A stretch of 64,000 bases of DNA from JADKHC01 sp047600805 (GCA_047600805.1 JASGKG010000001.1:3162001-3226000); one strand, 5' to 3'; counted from the first letter of the stretch, positions 16,968-26,522 are shown. Numbers and translations: made by a program. The notes: generated by a model not told the origin, from the sequence alone.

Positions 16968-16977
16968 TTGCCTCTTT

Positions 16978-17160
16978 CTAGGCGCCCGCGGAGATGGCGC
17001 CCGAGGGGCAGCCACTTTCGCACGCGGCGCAGTCGACACACTTCTCCGGATCGATCACGTAGTGACCGCCGCCTTCAGCGGGGGAAATGGCGCCCGAGGG
17101 GCAGGTGTCTGCGCACGCCGCACAGGCGGTGCATTTTTCAGCTTCAATGACGTAGGCCAT
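16978..17160 (-). CDS. 2[4Fe-4S] ferredoxin
   Basis: A 60-residue bacterial-type ferredoxin with two complete cluster motifs, CTACAACADTCP and CVDCAACESGCP, and the usual internal symmetry. It carries low-potential electrons; in this position it may donate to nitrogenase reductase or to NifB. It lies between a [2Fe-2S] ferredoxin gene (12 bases upstream) and nifV (10 bases downstream) on the nif strand. Confidence 0.95.
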   Translation of the reverse strand: MAYVIEAEKCTACAACADTCPSGAISPAEGGGHYVIDPEKCVDCAACESGCPSGAISAGA

Positions 17161-17172
17161 GGTAGGGATTGT

Positions 17173-17481
17173 TTAGAGGTTAAGATGATACTCTGCCGCG
17201 ACCGAATCGGACTCAATCGCGTCAAGAATCGCATCAATCGCATCCGTATTCGGCACGCGATAAAAATTCCCTGAGGGATAATCGACCATGACCGGACCTT
17301 TAGTACAAACGTTCATGCAGCCCGTGACGGCGACCTCTACTCCCTCCAACATGCGGTCCTGAATTTCACTTTGGAGGTACGAGAGCAAACTCATCGCATC
17401 CTTCTTATGGCAAACACCTTGGCGTTCGCCGTTCGCACGAAAACTTCCACAAACGAAGAGATGATGGGCTGGTTTAGACAT
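17173..17481 (-). CDS. thioredoxin-like [2Fe-2S] ferredoxin
   Basis: A 102-residue protein of the thioredoxin-fold [2Fe-2S] ferredoxin family. The four expected ligands are visible: Cys in HLFVCGS, Cys in GVCHKK, and a pair in GCMNVCTKGP. Such ferredoxins are frequent in nif clusters of anaerobes and proteobacteria, where they are thought to supply electrons or protect nitrogenase; the exact role is not settled. It follows nifB after 75 bases and precedes the 2[4Fe-4S] ferredoxin by 12. Confidence 0.9.
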   Translation of the reverse strand: MSKPAHHLFVCGSFRANGERQGVCHKKDAMSLLSYLQSEIQDRMLEGVEVAVTGCMNVCTKGPVMVDYPSGNFYRVPNTDAIDAILDAIESDSVAAEYHLNL

Positions 17482-17556
17482 GGCGGGAATGGGCTATTTG
17501 GTTTTCTTATGAGTTGAATTTACAACTAAACTATTTCGCTCAGCGCCGGCTCACGT

Positions 17557-18903
17557 TCACGCGCAACCCGTGCCGGTGCCTTTGCAGCCCGAGCCACACG
17601 CCGTGAACCGACGACTGAGCGAAGCCGGAATTGGTTTCCCGGCGAAAATCGCGGAAAGTCCTTCTTCGATCAGGCCTTCCATCTCGACAATCAACACGCC
17701 GTGCTCCTCGAGCGCACGCTTCGGCTGCGGACCTGCCGCCGAAACCAGCAGCGCTCGACAATCGTGCAAGACATCGGCGAACGCCGCCCAACGCGCTGGA
17801 CCTGCGCCCGGTTCCGGAGTTTTCCGGACTTCGACAAACTTGAAGCCGGACGGGGTCGTTTTGTCTTCTTTGAAAATGATCACCCGAGCCGCTTCGCCCA
17901 AGTGCTGATTAACGAGCATGCCTTCGTGCGAGGCGACCGCGATGTAAGGGCGCTTTTCCGTCGGCTTCACGCCAGGACGGGCGAACTCCTGCAGGGTCAC
18001 AAGATTTTCCTCGGACATCTTTTCGTTGATCAACCCAACTGCGTCAGCACGGCAGCGCGCACAGTGCGACATCTGCGCGACATGCCGCCCAGCCTTTAAC
18101 CGCGTGCTAGCAACAAGCAGGTTATCCGGCGGCGCGATGTTCTCGAACTCGGCGCCAGCAACGGGCAGGAAGGCCATGCAATTCATGATGTCGACCTTTA
18201 GCTCCTCCATCTTCGTGGCGATCGCCTCAATGTGCTGGTCGTTAATGCCGGGAATGATGATCGAATTGATTTTAACGACGACGCCAGCCTCCTTCAGCCG
18301 AACAATCGCGGCGAGCTGGCGATCGAGCAACAGCTTGGCGGCGTCAAGGCCGCGCATCGGACGACGGCCGTCACGAATCCATGCGTAGATTTTTGAGCCA
18401 ATCTCGGGATCGACCGCATTGACTGTCAGCGTCACGTGGCTCACCTGGAGCGCTGCGAGATTCTCGATATGCGGACCGACACCCAAACCATTCGTGGCAA
18501 CACAAAGCATCATCTGCGGATACTTGCGTCGCACTTCGGCCAGCGTAGCCATCGTCTCGACCGAGTTGGCGAACGGATCGCCCGGGCCGGCGATTCCTAC
18601 TACGGATAGGTTCGGCACGCGCTGCATCATCGTGTCGAGGTAGGCGCTGGCCTGAGTCGGCGAAAGCACCGCACTGGTCACGCCGGGACGGCTCTCGTTC
18701 ATGCAATCGAATTTCCGATTGCAGAAGTTGCACTGGAGATTGCAACGCGGCGCGACCGGCAAGTGAATGCGCCCGTGCTTGTGGTGGGCGTCCCTGTTGA
18801 AGCAGGGATGTTTTGAAAAATCGAGGGTTGGGTGGAGCGTGCCGCCGTCGGTGACTTTCGTGGCGGTGCTGAAGGAGGAGCCGGTGTCGAGATCGTTGAT
18901 CAT
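17557..18903 (-). CDS. nifB: NifB with C-terminal NifX-like domain
   Basis: A 448-residue fusion. The N-terminal radical SAM domain has CNLQCNFC (Cys54, Cys58, Cys61) and the family phrase FDCMNESRPGVTS; it makes NifB-co, the Fe-S-carbide core of FeMo-co. Residues from about 310 onward (RPYIAVASHEGMLVNQHLGE) are a NifX/NafY-like cofactor-binding domain, as in many NifB proteins. The tail ends with a Cys/Gly cluster (CGSGCKGTGTGC). The ATG at 18903 follows a GAGGGAA ribosome site; the open frame upstream overlaps nifN and is not used. No separate nifX is seen. Confidence 0.95.
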   Translation of the reverse strand: MINDLDTGSSFSTATKVTDGGTLHPTLDFSKHPCFNRDAHHKHGRIHLPVAPRCNLQCNFCNRKFDCMNESRPGVTSAVLSPTQASAYLDTMMQRVPNLSVVGIAGPGDPFANSVETMATLAEVRRKYPQMMLCVATNGLGVGPHIENLAALQVSHVTLTVNAVDPEIGSKIYAWIRDGRRPMRGLDAAKLLLDRQLAAIVRLKEAGVVVKINSIIIPGINDQHIEAIATKMEELKVDIMNCMAFLPVAGAEFENIAPPDNLLVASTRLKAGRHVAQMSHCARCRADAVGLINEKMSEENLVTLQEFARPGVKPTEKRPYIAVASHEGMLVNQHLGEAARVIIFKEDKTTPSGFKFVEVRKTPEPGAGPARWAAFADVLHDCRALLVSAAGPQPKRALEEHGVLIVEMEGLIEEGLSAIFAGKPIPASLSRRFTACGSGCKGTGTGCA

Positions 18904-18914
18904 GGTAATTTCCC

Positions 18915-20318
18915 TCAAAGATAGGCGTAACCGACGGTTGAGGTTTCCTGTTTCCGCTCGAGAAGCGCGTTGACGATCGTGTCGTACAGGCTGAGTGCGC
19001 CACGATAGCCGACGTGGAGGACGCGATGACCGCCGAGGCGGTCGTGGATGGGGAAGCCGCAACGCACCAGCGGAACCTTGAGGCGTCGGGCGAGCCCGTA
19101 ACCCTTACTATTTCCTATCAACAAATCTGGTTTGAGCGTCTCCGCTTCAGCGGCGATCGAGGCAAAATCAGCGCCTTCGCGGACCACGGTTTCCTGGGGT
19201 AAATCCGGCACCGCAGCGCGCAAGGTCGCGGCAAACCGTCGACTGCGCCCGCCGCTCGCGCACAACACCGGCACGACGCCTATCTCCGTGAGAAACGACG
19301 TCAGCCCCATCACGAGGTCCTCCTCGCCGTAAACGATCGCACGCTGGCCGAAGACATATTTGTGGCCATCCACCATCGCGTCGATCAAACGCCCGCGCGC
19401 CAACTCGAGTTCGCGCGGAATTTCCCGGCCGGCGATATACCCCACTGTCTCGCACAGCCGGTCGGTTTCACGCAGGCCGATCGGCAGTCCGAGCCTGTGC
19501 AGAGGGACCGAAAACTTCTTCAACAAATGCGTGCCCGCCGTCCGTTCTTCGCCTGCCTGGATACGTCCGCACTCAATGGCGGCCTTTGCCGAACCAAGCG
19601 CCTGAATCGCCTCGACCGTCGTGCCGCCCGAAGGAATGCGCTCGTAAGATGCCCAAGAACCACCGTCCATCGTTTTCGAGTAATCGGGCACGAGCGTGAC
19701 CGGCACGCCAAACGCGCTGAAGATTTCCTTCAGGTGCCGCAGATCCTCGGCCGAGACGAAGCCCGGCATCAGTGCAACCGGGCCGTTTTTAGCTTCGCTG
19801 GTTGCACTCGCGAGCGTTTCCACGATCGAGCAAACCGCCTTATGGAAACCATCGACGTGGGTGCCCTTGAAGCTCGGGGTGGAAACATGCACCAGCTTTG
19901 TCTCTGGCGACGTAGTCGTCTTTCCACGATATTCGTGCAAGAGCTGCGGCATGTTCTCGCCAATCGCCTCACTGAGGCAGGTCGTAGCGACTCCGATAAG
20001 GGCCGGTTTGTACTGGCGCGTCACGTTGGCCAAACCGGTGTGCAACACATCGCGACCGCCAAAGACAGCCGAGTGCTCCGCGAAATTGGACGCCGCGATA
20101 TCCATCGGCTCGCGGAAATGACTAATCAGGTAGCGGCGAATATACGTCGCGCAGCCCTGCGACCCGTGCAGAAAAGGAACCGTGCCTGCTATGCCCTTGT
20201 ACGCGAGGCAGGCGCCAAGCGGCGTGCAGAGTTTGCAGGCGTTGGTCGTCGGTCCGGGAAACTCTTCCTTGCCCTCGATCTCGGGGCCGGCGCTGGGTTT
20301 GCACGAGGCGCAGCTCAT
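18915..20318 (-). CDS. nifN: nitrogenase cofactor scaffold subunit NifN
   Basis: A 467-residue NifK homologue that pairs with NifE to form the scaffold on which FeMo-co matures. Cluster-binding landmarks: NACKLCTPLGA, LHGSQGCATYIRR and ATTCLSEAIGEN. The start is the ATG at 20318, preceded by GGAGG eight bases upstream and overlapping the nifE stop in an ATGA junction, which implies translational coupling. Nothing unusual in length. nifB follows after 11 bases. Confidence 0.95.
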   Translation of the reverse strand: MSCASCKPSAGPEIEGKEEFPGPTTNACKLCTPLGACLAYKGIAGTVPFLHGSQGCATYIRRYLISHFREPMDIAASNFAEHSAVFGGRDVLHTGLANVTRQYKPALIGVATTCLSEAIGENMPQLLHEYRGKTTTSPETKLVHVSTPSFKGTHVDGFHKAVCSIVETLASATSEAKNGPVALMPGFVSAEDLRHLKEIFSAFGVPVTLVPDYSKTMDGGSWASYERIPSGGTTVEAIQALGSAKAAIECGRIQAGEERTAGTHLLKKFSVPLHRLGLPIGLRETDRLCETVGYIAGREIPRELELARGRLIDAMVDGHKYVFGQRAIVYGEEDLVMGLTSFLTEIGVVPVLCASGGRSRRFAATLRAAVPDLPQETVVREGADFASIAAEAETLKPDLLIGNSKGYGLARRLKVPLVRCGFPIHDRLGGHRVLHVGYRGALSLYDTIVNALLERKQETSTVGYAYL

Positions 20319-21709
20319 GATGACACCTCCGCGTTCTGACCTCTGACTTCCGACCTCTGACCTCTGGCTCTTCGCGGAACATATTTCCACACCGGCGAGC
20401 AGCAGCTCGCGTAAACTTCCTTCGCAAAGTTGTACATGCCTACGAAACCGGCCAGTGCCTCTTTGCGCTCATGATTGTGATCGCAAAAACCAATCCCGAG
20501 TTTGTACGCAATCGGTCGCTCTTTCACGCCGCCGATAAAAAGATCCACATCCTTCTCAAGGCAGAATTTCGCCAGTTCGAGCGGATTTGAATCATCAACA
20601 ATCACTGTGCCGGGATCACACATTTCGCGCAGCTGTTCGTAGTCGTCCTTGTCGCCAGTCTGCGTGCCCACGATCGCAGTTGTCATGCCAAGCGTGCGCA
20701 ACGCCCGAACCAACGAAAAGGCCTTAAAGGCCCCGCCGACATAGATCGCGGCTTTTTTACCGATGAGCTTTTCTTTGTAGACGCGAAGCTGTGGGTAAAA
20801 CTTGCCAACTTCGTCGCGCACGACGGCTTTGGCTTTTTCCATCATCTCATCGCTCTGGAAATATTTTGCCACGTCGTAGAGCGCAGCGGACATGTCCTCG
20901 AGGCCGAAGAAAGAGACTTTGATGAAAGGAATCCCATGCTCGTCCTTCATCTTCTTGGCGAGATGCGTCATCGAACCGGCGCACTGAACCAAATTGAGCT
21001 TTGCACCGTCGCAGCGGCGAATATCGTCGACGCGCCCGTCGCCCGTGATCGTCGCCACCACCTGCACGCCCATGCGCTCGAAGTAGTCGCGAATCACCCA
21101 GGTCTCGCCGGCAATATTGAAATCACCCAGCAGATTGATGCTCAACGGCCCGACGTTCTTGGTATCGCCGGTGCCGATCAGCGCGTAAACCGCTTCACAC
21201 GCTGCCCGGTAGCCGTCTTTTTTTGTTCCTTTAAAGCCTTCGCTGGCGACCGAGAGCACGGGAATCTTCTTCGCGGCCTCGACACGCTTACAAACGGCAC
21301 CCACATCGTCGCCGATCACGCCAACAATGCACGTCGAGTAGACAAACGCCGCCTTCGGCTGGTGTTTGTCGATCAGCTCCATCAGCGCGCGTTCGAGTTT
21401 CTTTTCGCCACCGTAGATGACGTCCATCTCCTGCATGTCGGTGGAAAAACTGTTGCGGTGCAGCTGCGGCCCTGAGGACTGCGCACCGCGAATATCCCAA
21501 GTGTACGCAGCGCATCCGATCGGGCCGTGCACCACGTGCAACGCGTCAGCGATCGGATATAAAACCACGCGCGATCCACAAAACACACAGGCGCGCTGCG
21601 TCACTGATCCCGCCAGTGAATGCTTGTCACAAACCATCGACCCACCCGCCTGACCTGCAACGGCGATCGAGGCGGCACGCGCGGGAAGAACTTCGATGGT
21701 TTTCGTCAT
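20315..21709 (-). CDS. nifE: nitrogenase cofactor scaffold subunit NifE
   Basis: A 464-residue NifD homologue, partner of NifN in the FeMo-co scaffold. Landmarks: RACVFCGSR, GPIGCAAYTWDIRG and STCIVGVIGDD, giving the Cys residues that hold the scaffold P-cluster-like site. The last 14 or so residues (QRSEVRGQNAEVSS) lie beyond the normal end after VWKYVPRRA and are encoded by a simple-sequence repeat, so the C-terminus has been lengthened by repeat insertion. The stop overlaps the nifN start by 4 bases. A GNAT gene ends 6 bases before its start. Confidence 0.95.
   Translation of the reverse strand: MTKTIEVLPARAASIAVAGQAGGSMVCDKHSLAGSVTQRACVFCGSRVVLYPIADALHVVHGPIGCAAYTWDIRGAQSSGPQLHRNSFSTDMQEMDVIYGGEKKLERALMELIDKHQPKAAFVYSTCIVGVIGDDVGAVCKRVEAAKKIPVLSVASEGFKGTKKDGYRAACEAVYALIGTGDTKNVGPLSINLLGDFNIAGETWVIRDYFERMGVQVVATITGDGRVDDIRRCDGAKLNLVQCAGSMTHLAKKMKDEHGIPFIKVSFFGLEDMSAALYDVAKYFQSDEMMEKAKAVVRDEVGKFYPQLRVYKEKLIGKKAAIYVGGAFKAFSLVRALRTLGMTTAIVGTQTGDKDDYEQLREMCDPGTVIVDDSNPLELAKFCLEKDVDLFIGGVKERPIAYKLGIGFCDHNHERKEALAGFVGMYNFAKEVYASCCSPVWKYVPRRARGQRSEVRGQNAEVSS
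20335..20367. repeat. simple-sequence repeat encoding the NifE tail
   Basis: A degenerate tandem of the unit CTCTGAC / CTCCGAC-type heptamers on the plus strand (for example CTCTGACTTCCGACCTCTGA). On the minus strand it reads as the peptide pattern QRSEVRGQ. It lies at the end of nifE and just ahead of the nifN ribosome site. Similar QRSEV-coding repeats are known to be dispersed in many bacterial genomes, usually between genes. Confidence 0.7.
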
Positions 21710-21715
21710 GGAAGA

Positions 21716-22339
21716 CTAATGACCTGCGCCTCCACAGCCGCAGTGGCCGTGCCTCGCCGGTTCCGCCTGGGTGTGATGAATGCCTTTGCCGCCACAGCGG
21801 CAGTTTTCCTTCGGCTCGCCCGTGCCGTAGCAGACAAATTTTGAGAGCGCTTCAGCCTCCATGCGCAAAAGCAGCCACTCGCGTTTCTCCTCGGCACCGA
21901 TGCTCTTATAGAGCCGCCGGGCGTTTTCGTTCCACTTCAATGTGGTCCACTCAAAACGTCCGGCGCCGTTTCGCGCGGCGATCGAACCAACGTACTGGAG
22001 CAACGCCCGACCCAGACCGCGATGACGGAAAGCCGGGCGAACAAAAAGATCTTCGAGGAACACGCCAGGGCGCGCCGCGAAGGTCGAAAAGGTGCGGTAA
22101 TAAACCGCAAAGCCGGCGACAAGGCCGTCAAGCTCGGCAATCACCGCTTCTGCAGAGCGATTCAGGCCCAACAGATGCTCGCGGACAGCCGCAGGCGTGA
22201 TCGCGCACTCGTGATCGAGGTGCTCGAACGCCGCCAATTCGCGCACCAGTGCAGCGATTGTTCCGGTGTCCTCGTGCACCGCCGGCCTGATGGCCAAGCC
22301 GGCGGGCACCGGTGGACAAGCTATGACCTCTTTGTCCAT
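21716..22339 (-). CDS. GNAT acetyltransferase with Cys/His-rich tail, in nif operon
   Basis: A 207-residue protein. Residues 15-165 are a GNAT N-acetyltransferase domain (IRPAVHEDTGTIAALVREL; acetyl-CoA loop RHRGLGRALL; WNENARRLYKSIGAE), closest in pattern to spermidine/thialysine acetyltransferases. The last 40 residues form a tail with CRCGGKG, HH and HGHCGCGGAGH, suggesting metal binding. It sits between nifK (29 bases) and nifE (6 bases) on the same strand, so it is an integral operon member. The substrate is unknown. Polyamine or protein acetylation, or metal delivery by the tail, are all possible. Confidence 0.85.
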   Translation of the reverse strand: MDKEVIACPPVPAGLAIRPAVHEDTGTIAALVRELAAFEHLDHECAITPAAVREHLLGLNRSAEAVIAELDGLVAGFAVYYRTFSTFAARPGVFLEDLFVRPAFRHRGLGRALLQYVGSIAARNGAGRFEWTTLKWNENARRLYKSIGAEEKREWLLLRMEAEALSKFVCYGTGEPKENCRCGGKGIHHTQAEPARHGHCGCGGAGH

Positions 22340-22368
22340 GGCTGTTTGTTAGTGCTTAACCCAAGCAA

Positions 22369-23742
22369 TTACTGGACCAGCTCGAACCATTCCTCGGCAC
22401 ATTCGCGATCTTTCTTGTCGAGGACCGCATTGAGCATCTGGTTGATCAGATTAACGGCGCCCATGTAACCGAGCGTCGGATAGAAGCGGTGGGCGGCGCG
22501 ATCGAGGATCGGGAAGCCGAACCTCACGAAAGGCACATTTTCGACGCGGGCGATGTACTTTCCGTAGGTGTTTCCGATCAGCAGATCGACGGGCTCGTTC
22601 TTCATCCACTGGTGAAGCTCGAAGTTGTCGCCGCACTGCTTGATCTTCGCATTCGGGACCGGACCGTCGAGCAGCTCGTGCATGCGCTTTTCGTACTGAT
22701 TGCCGGGCGAACCGGTGATGCAGTAGACAGGCTTCATTTCGAGCTCCAAGAGGAACTGCGTCAGCGCAATCACCTGATCGGGATCGCCAGAGATCGCCAC
22801 GCGCTTGCCGTGGAAGTACTGGTGCAGGTCGCTCATCAGGTCGATGAGGCGACCGCGCTCGAGTTCGATCGAGGCAGGAACCTCGACACCCGCATAGCTG
22901 GCGAGAGCAGCGACAAATTTGTCGGTGTTGCTCACGCCGATCGGCAGCTCCATGAACGCGGCTGGCACGTTGCACTTGGTTTCCAGCGTAGCAGCCGGGA
23001 CGTGCGAGGCGAAGTGGCCGAGGGCCAGCGTCGCGATGCTGTCACCAGCCGACTTGATCTGGGCGACGGTGGCGCCGCCCTCCGGGTACATCTTGTACTG
23101 GCCGGTCAGTGGGCCATCGAGGACGTTGGAGGTGTCCGGGAACATCACGATGTTCGCAGCGAGTTCCTTGGCGATGCGCTTGATCTCACGCATGTCAGCT
23201 GGTTCGACATAGCCCGGAATAATGTTCACCTGGTTAAGCGTCGTGCCGGATTTCTCCGACAGATAGTTGACCATGCCCATAACCATGTTCGAGAACCCAT
23301 AGACGTGGGAGCCGACAAAGGAAGGCGTGTTGGCGTGGATGACAGTTTTCCCCTCGGGAATCGAGCCGTCCTCGCGGGACTTCTTGATGATGGTGGGAAT
23401 ATCGTCGCCGATGACCTCGGACAAACAGGTGGTGTGAACAGCCACGACCTCGGGGTTGTAGATCGAGAAGATGTTCTTGAAAGCCTGCGTGAGGTTGGCC
23501 AGTCCGCCGAAGACTGAGGAGCCTTCAGTGAACGAGCTGGTGGTGGCCATCACCGGCTCCTTGAAGTGCCGGGTGAGATGGCTGCGGTGATAAGAGCAGC
23601 AGCCCTGGGAACCATGGCTGTGCGGCATGCAACCGTGAATGCCGAGCGCCGCGTACATCGCCCCGATGGGCTGGCAGGTTTTGGCTGCGTTGATGCGGAG
23701 CGCCTTGCGTTCGACGATTTCTGCTGTTGTTCCGTCTAGCAT
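22369..23742 (-). CDS. nifK: nitrogenase MoFe protein beta chain NifK
   Basis: A 457-residue beta subunit of dinitrogenase. P-cluster ligands are visible at Cys23 (AKTCQPIGA), Cys48 (GSQGCCSY) and Cys106 (HTTCLSEVIGDD). It lacks the roughly 50-residue N-terminal extension of the proteobacterial type, as in Clostridium-type (Group II) enzymes. AGGAGAA precedes the ATG. nifD lies 30 bases upstream. Confidence 0.97.
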   Translation of the reverse strand: MLDGTTAEIVERKALRINAAKTCQPIGAMYAALGIHGCMPHSHGSQGCCSYHRSHLTRHFKEPVMATTSSFTEGSSVFGGLANLTQAFKNIFSIYNPEVVAVHTTCLSEVIGDDIPTIIKKSREDGSIPEGKTVIHANTPSFVGSHVYGFSNMVMGMVNYLSEKSGTTLNQVNIIPGYVEPADMREIKRIAKELAANIVMFPDTSNVLDGPLTGQYKMYPEGGATVAQIKSAGDSIATLALGHFASHVPAATLETKCNVPAAFMELPIGVSNTDKFVAALASYAGVEVPASIELERGRLIDLMSDLHQYFHGKRVAISGDPDQVIALTQFLLELEMKPVYCITGSPGNQYEKRMHELLDGPVPNAKIKQCGDNFELHQWMKNEPVDLLIGNTYGKYIARVENVPFVRFGFPILDRAAHRFYPTLGYMGAVNLINQMLNAVLDKKDRECAEEWFELVQ

Positions 23743-23772
23743 TGTAATTTTCTCCTTTTAATCGTTTCGGTT

Positions 23773-25545
23773 TCAGCCCTCGGCTCCGGCGTCAGCGCCC
23801 TTCGTTTTGGGCTTCCAAGCCTTGGCCATGCCGGCGACAACCTCTCGGATCGCCTGGTTCTTTGGACTGTCTATGCCCTTCCCTACTGCGGTTTCAGCGT
23901 CGACCGGTTTCTTCCAAGAAGGCGTGAGCAGTTTCCAGACCTTCGTGTTGATCATGCGGTCGATCTCCTTGTAGAAGTTCGCCGCACCGGTGAAGGCCGC
24001 GTAAGGACCACCGTAGTCGTAAGAGTGGAGCTGCTTGCAGGGCACACCGAATTTCTCGATGACGAACTTGTCCTTGATGCCCGAACCAATGATGTCGGGC
24101 TTGTAGAGCTCGATGAGTTTTTCCATCTCGTGGTGCGAGATATCGTCGATTACGAGCGTCGACTTTTTCATCTCCGTCATCATGCCGTCGTAATCCTTGA
24201 AGCTGAAGCCGCCGGCCTTGAGCGCCTCGATCTGCTCGGGCGTCTTGCGCGGATTGTAGCGTTTCGGATCGGCCTCGACCTCGATTTCCTCGATGTTTCG
24301 GGAGTCGGCGTCGATCTTGATCGAAGGAAGAACCTTGCGGCCTTCATAGTCGTCGCGGTGCGCAAATTCATAACCAGCAGACACCGTCAACATGCCAACA
24401 TCCTTGAACAGATGCTGGTAGTGATGGGCGCGGGAGCCGCCGACGAACATCGCGGCGGTTTTACCCTGGAGACGCGTTTTCACGTCGTCGATGACGGGCT
24501 TGAGCGCGGCCATTTCCTGAGCGATGACTTCCTCGATACGGTCGGTGAGCTGCTTGTCGCCGAAGAATTTTCCGATCTTGCGGAGCGACTTAGCGGTCTG
24601 CTCGGCGCCGATGAAGTTCACCTTAATCCACGGAATGCCGTATTTGGTTTCCATCATCTCGGCCATGTAGTTGATCGAGCGGTGGCACATCACGACGTTG
24701 AGATCGGAGGTGTGGCATTTGCAGATCTGCTCGTAACTGATGTCGCCGGAGAGCGTAGCCGTCACATGGATACCGCACTTCTTAAGAAGCTGGTCGATTT
24801 CCCAGGCATCGCCGCCGATATTGTATTCACCGAGGACGTTGATGCGGAATTTGTGCGGATCGGCTTCGTCGAGCAGGCCGACCATGTGCTTGAATACGCC
24901 GTTGTTGGCGATGTGGTGCCCGGCGGACTGCGAGACACCTTTGTAGCCTTCGCAGGAGAAGCCGAACACGTTGATGCCAAGTTCCTCTTTCGCCTGCCGG
25001 CAGACGCTGTGGATATCGTCACCGATCAGGCCGACCGGGCACGTGGCGTACACCGCGATGGCCTTTGGCTTGAAGATGCGGTAGGCCTCGCGGATGGCGG
25101 CGGCTAACTTCTTTTCACCGCCAAACACGATGTCTTCCTCCATCATGTCGGTAGTCATGCTGTACTGGAGGTAGTTGACCGGCTGGCCGGGCTTCACGCG
25201 GGCCAGATTGCGGCGGGTCTGCCAGGAATAGTAGGAGCAGCCGACCGGACCGTGCGTAATATGGAGGATATCGTGAATCGGTCCGATAACCACGCCTCGG
25301 CAACCAGCGTAGGTACAGCCACGCTGAGTAATGATGCCGGGAATGGTTCGGGTATTGGCGCCGATTTCGGGCGGCTTGGAAGGATCGTTGGCCAGAAGCT
25401 GCTTTTCGCGCTTCTTCCGCGTCTTGGGCGGATAGATTTTCAGCATCTCCGCACGCGCCGCTTCACTGTCAGGAACGGTGACGGTGGGAATCGGAAAACC
25501 TTCAGAATCGTAGCCCTCGGCGGGCAGATTGGAAATTTCAGACAT
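23773..25545 (-). CDS. nifD: nitrogenase MoFe protein alpha chain NifD
   Basis: A 590-residue alpha subunit of Mo dinitrogenase. P-cluster ligands are Cys77 (RGCTYAG), Cys103 (GPVGCSYYS) and Cys169 (YATCPVG); FeMo-co ligands are Cys287 (VVMCHRS) and His507 (QLHSYDYGGP). It is about 100 residues longer than Azotobacter NifD, mostly from an insertion at about residues 400-455, the hallmark of the Group II (clostridial) lineage. The residues fit Mo-nitrogenase rather than V- or Fe-only enzymes, and no vnfG/anfG gene is present. Confidence 0.97.
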   Translation of the reverse strand: MSEISNLPAEGYDSEGFPIPTVTVPDSEAARAEMLKIYPPKTRKKREKQLLANDPSKPPEIGANTRTIPGIITQRGCTYAGCRGVVIGPIHDILHITHGPVGCSYYSWQTRRNLARVKPGQPVNYLQYSMTTDMMEEDIVFGGEKKLAAAIREAYRIFKPKAIAVYATCPVGLIGDDIHSVCRQAKEELGINVFGFSCEGYKGVSQSAGHHIANNGVFKHMVGLLDEADPHKFRINVLGEYNIGGDAWEIDQLLKKCGIHVTATLSGDISYEQICKCHTSDLNVVMCHRSINYMAEMMETKYGIPWIKVNFIGAEQTAKSLRKIGKFFGDKQLTDRIEEVIAQEMAALKPVIDDVKTRLQGKTAAMFVGGSRAHHYQHLFKDVGMLTVSAGYEFAHRDDYEGRKVLPSIKIDADSRNIEEIEVEADPKRYNPRKTPEQIEALKAGGFSFKDYDGMMTEMKKSTLVIDDISHHEMEKLIELYKPDIIGSGIKDKFVIEKFGVPCKQLHSYDYGGPYAAFTGAANFYKEIDRMINTKVWKLLTPSWKKPVDAETAVGKGIDSPKNQAIREVVAGMAKAWKPKTKGADAGAEG

Positions 25546-25574
25546 GGTGATATGAACTGTTTCGTGTTTTATGA

Positions 25575-25636
25575 GGTAGGGCGCGACCGCCGGGCGCGCC
25601 GTGTTTGAGCGGACGACCCGGCGGTCCGTCCCTACC
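25575..25636. repeat. palindromic repeat (hairpin) between nifH and nifD
   Basis: Two 26-base arms, 25575-25600 and 25611-25636, pair at 19 of 26 positions around a 10-base loop, forming a large imperfect hairpin with a GACCGCCGGG core. The left arm recurs with 25 identical bases at 41881-41905, and a full related hairpin lies at 44701-44760, so this is a dispersed element. It fills most of the 107-base gap between nifH and nifD, where it could stabilise the nifH message or attenuate read-through. Confidence 0.85.
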
Positions 25637-25652
25637 TTGTCTGCGTAGCTCT

Positions 25653-26477
<825 letters not shown>

Positions 26478-26522
26478 TGTTGTTTTCTGTTTGGATTTAA
26501 TTGCGAGCTTGCTGCGCTCTTT

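Noticed and set aside
16968..17039. Longer NifV N-terminus overlapping the ferredoxin gene
   Set aside because: The extra 24 residues are Ala/Pro/Arg-rich, correspond to the ferredoxin 3' end in another frame, and a better ribosome site precedes the GTG at 16967.
24025..25107. A 360-codon open frame on the strand opposite nifD
   Set aside because: It is fully antisense to a well-conserved gene, and such long frames are common opposite GC-rich coding DNA. Its translation shows no family motif. The similar frames opposite nifK (22489-23517) and nifA (59287-60435) were dropped for the same reason.
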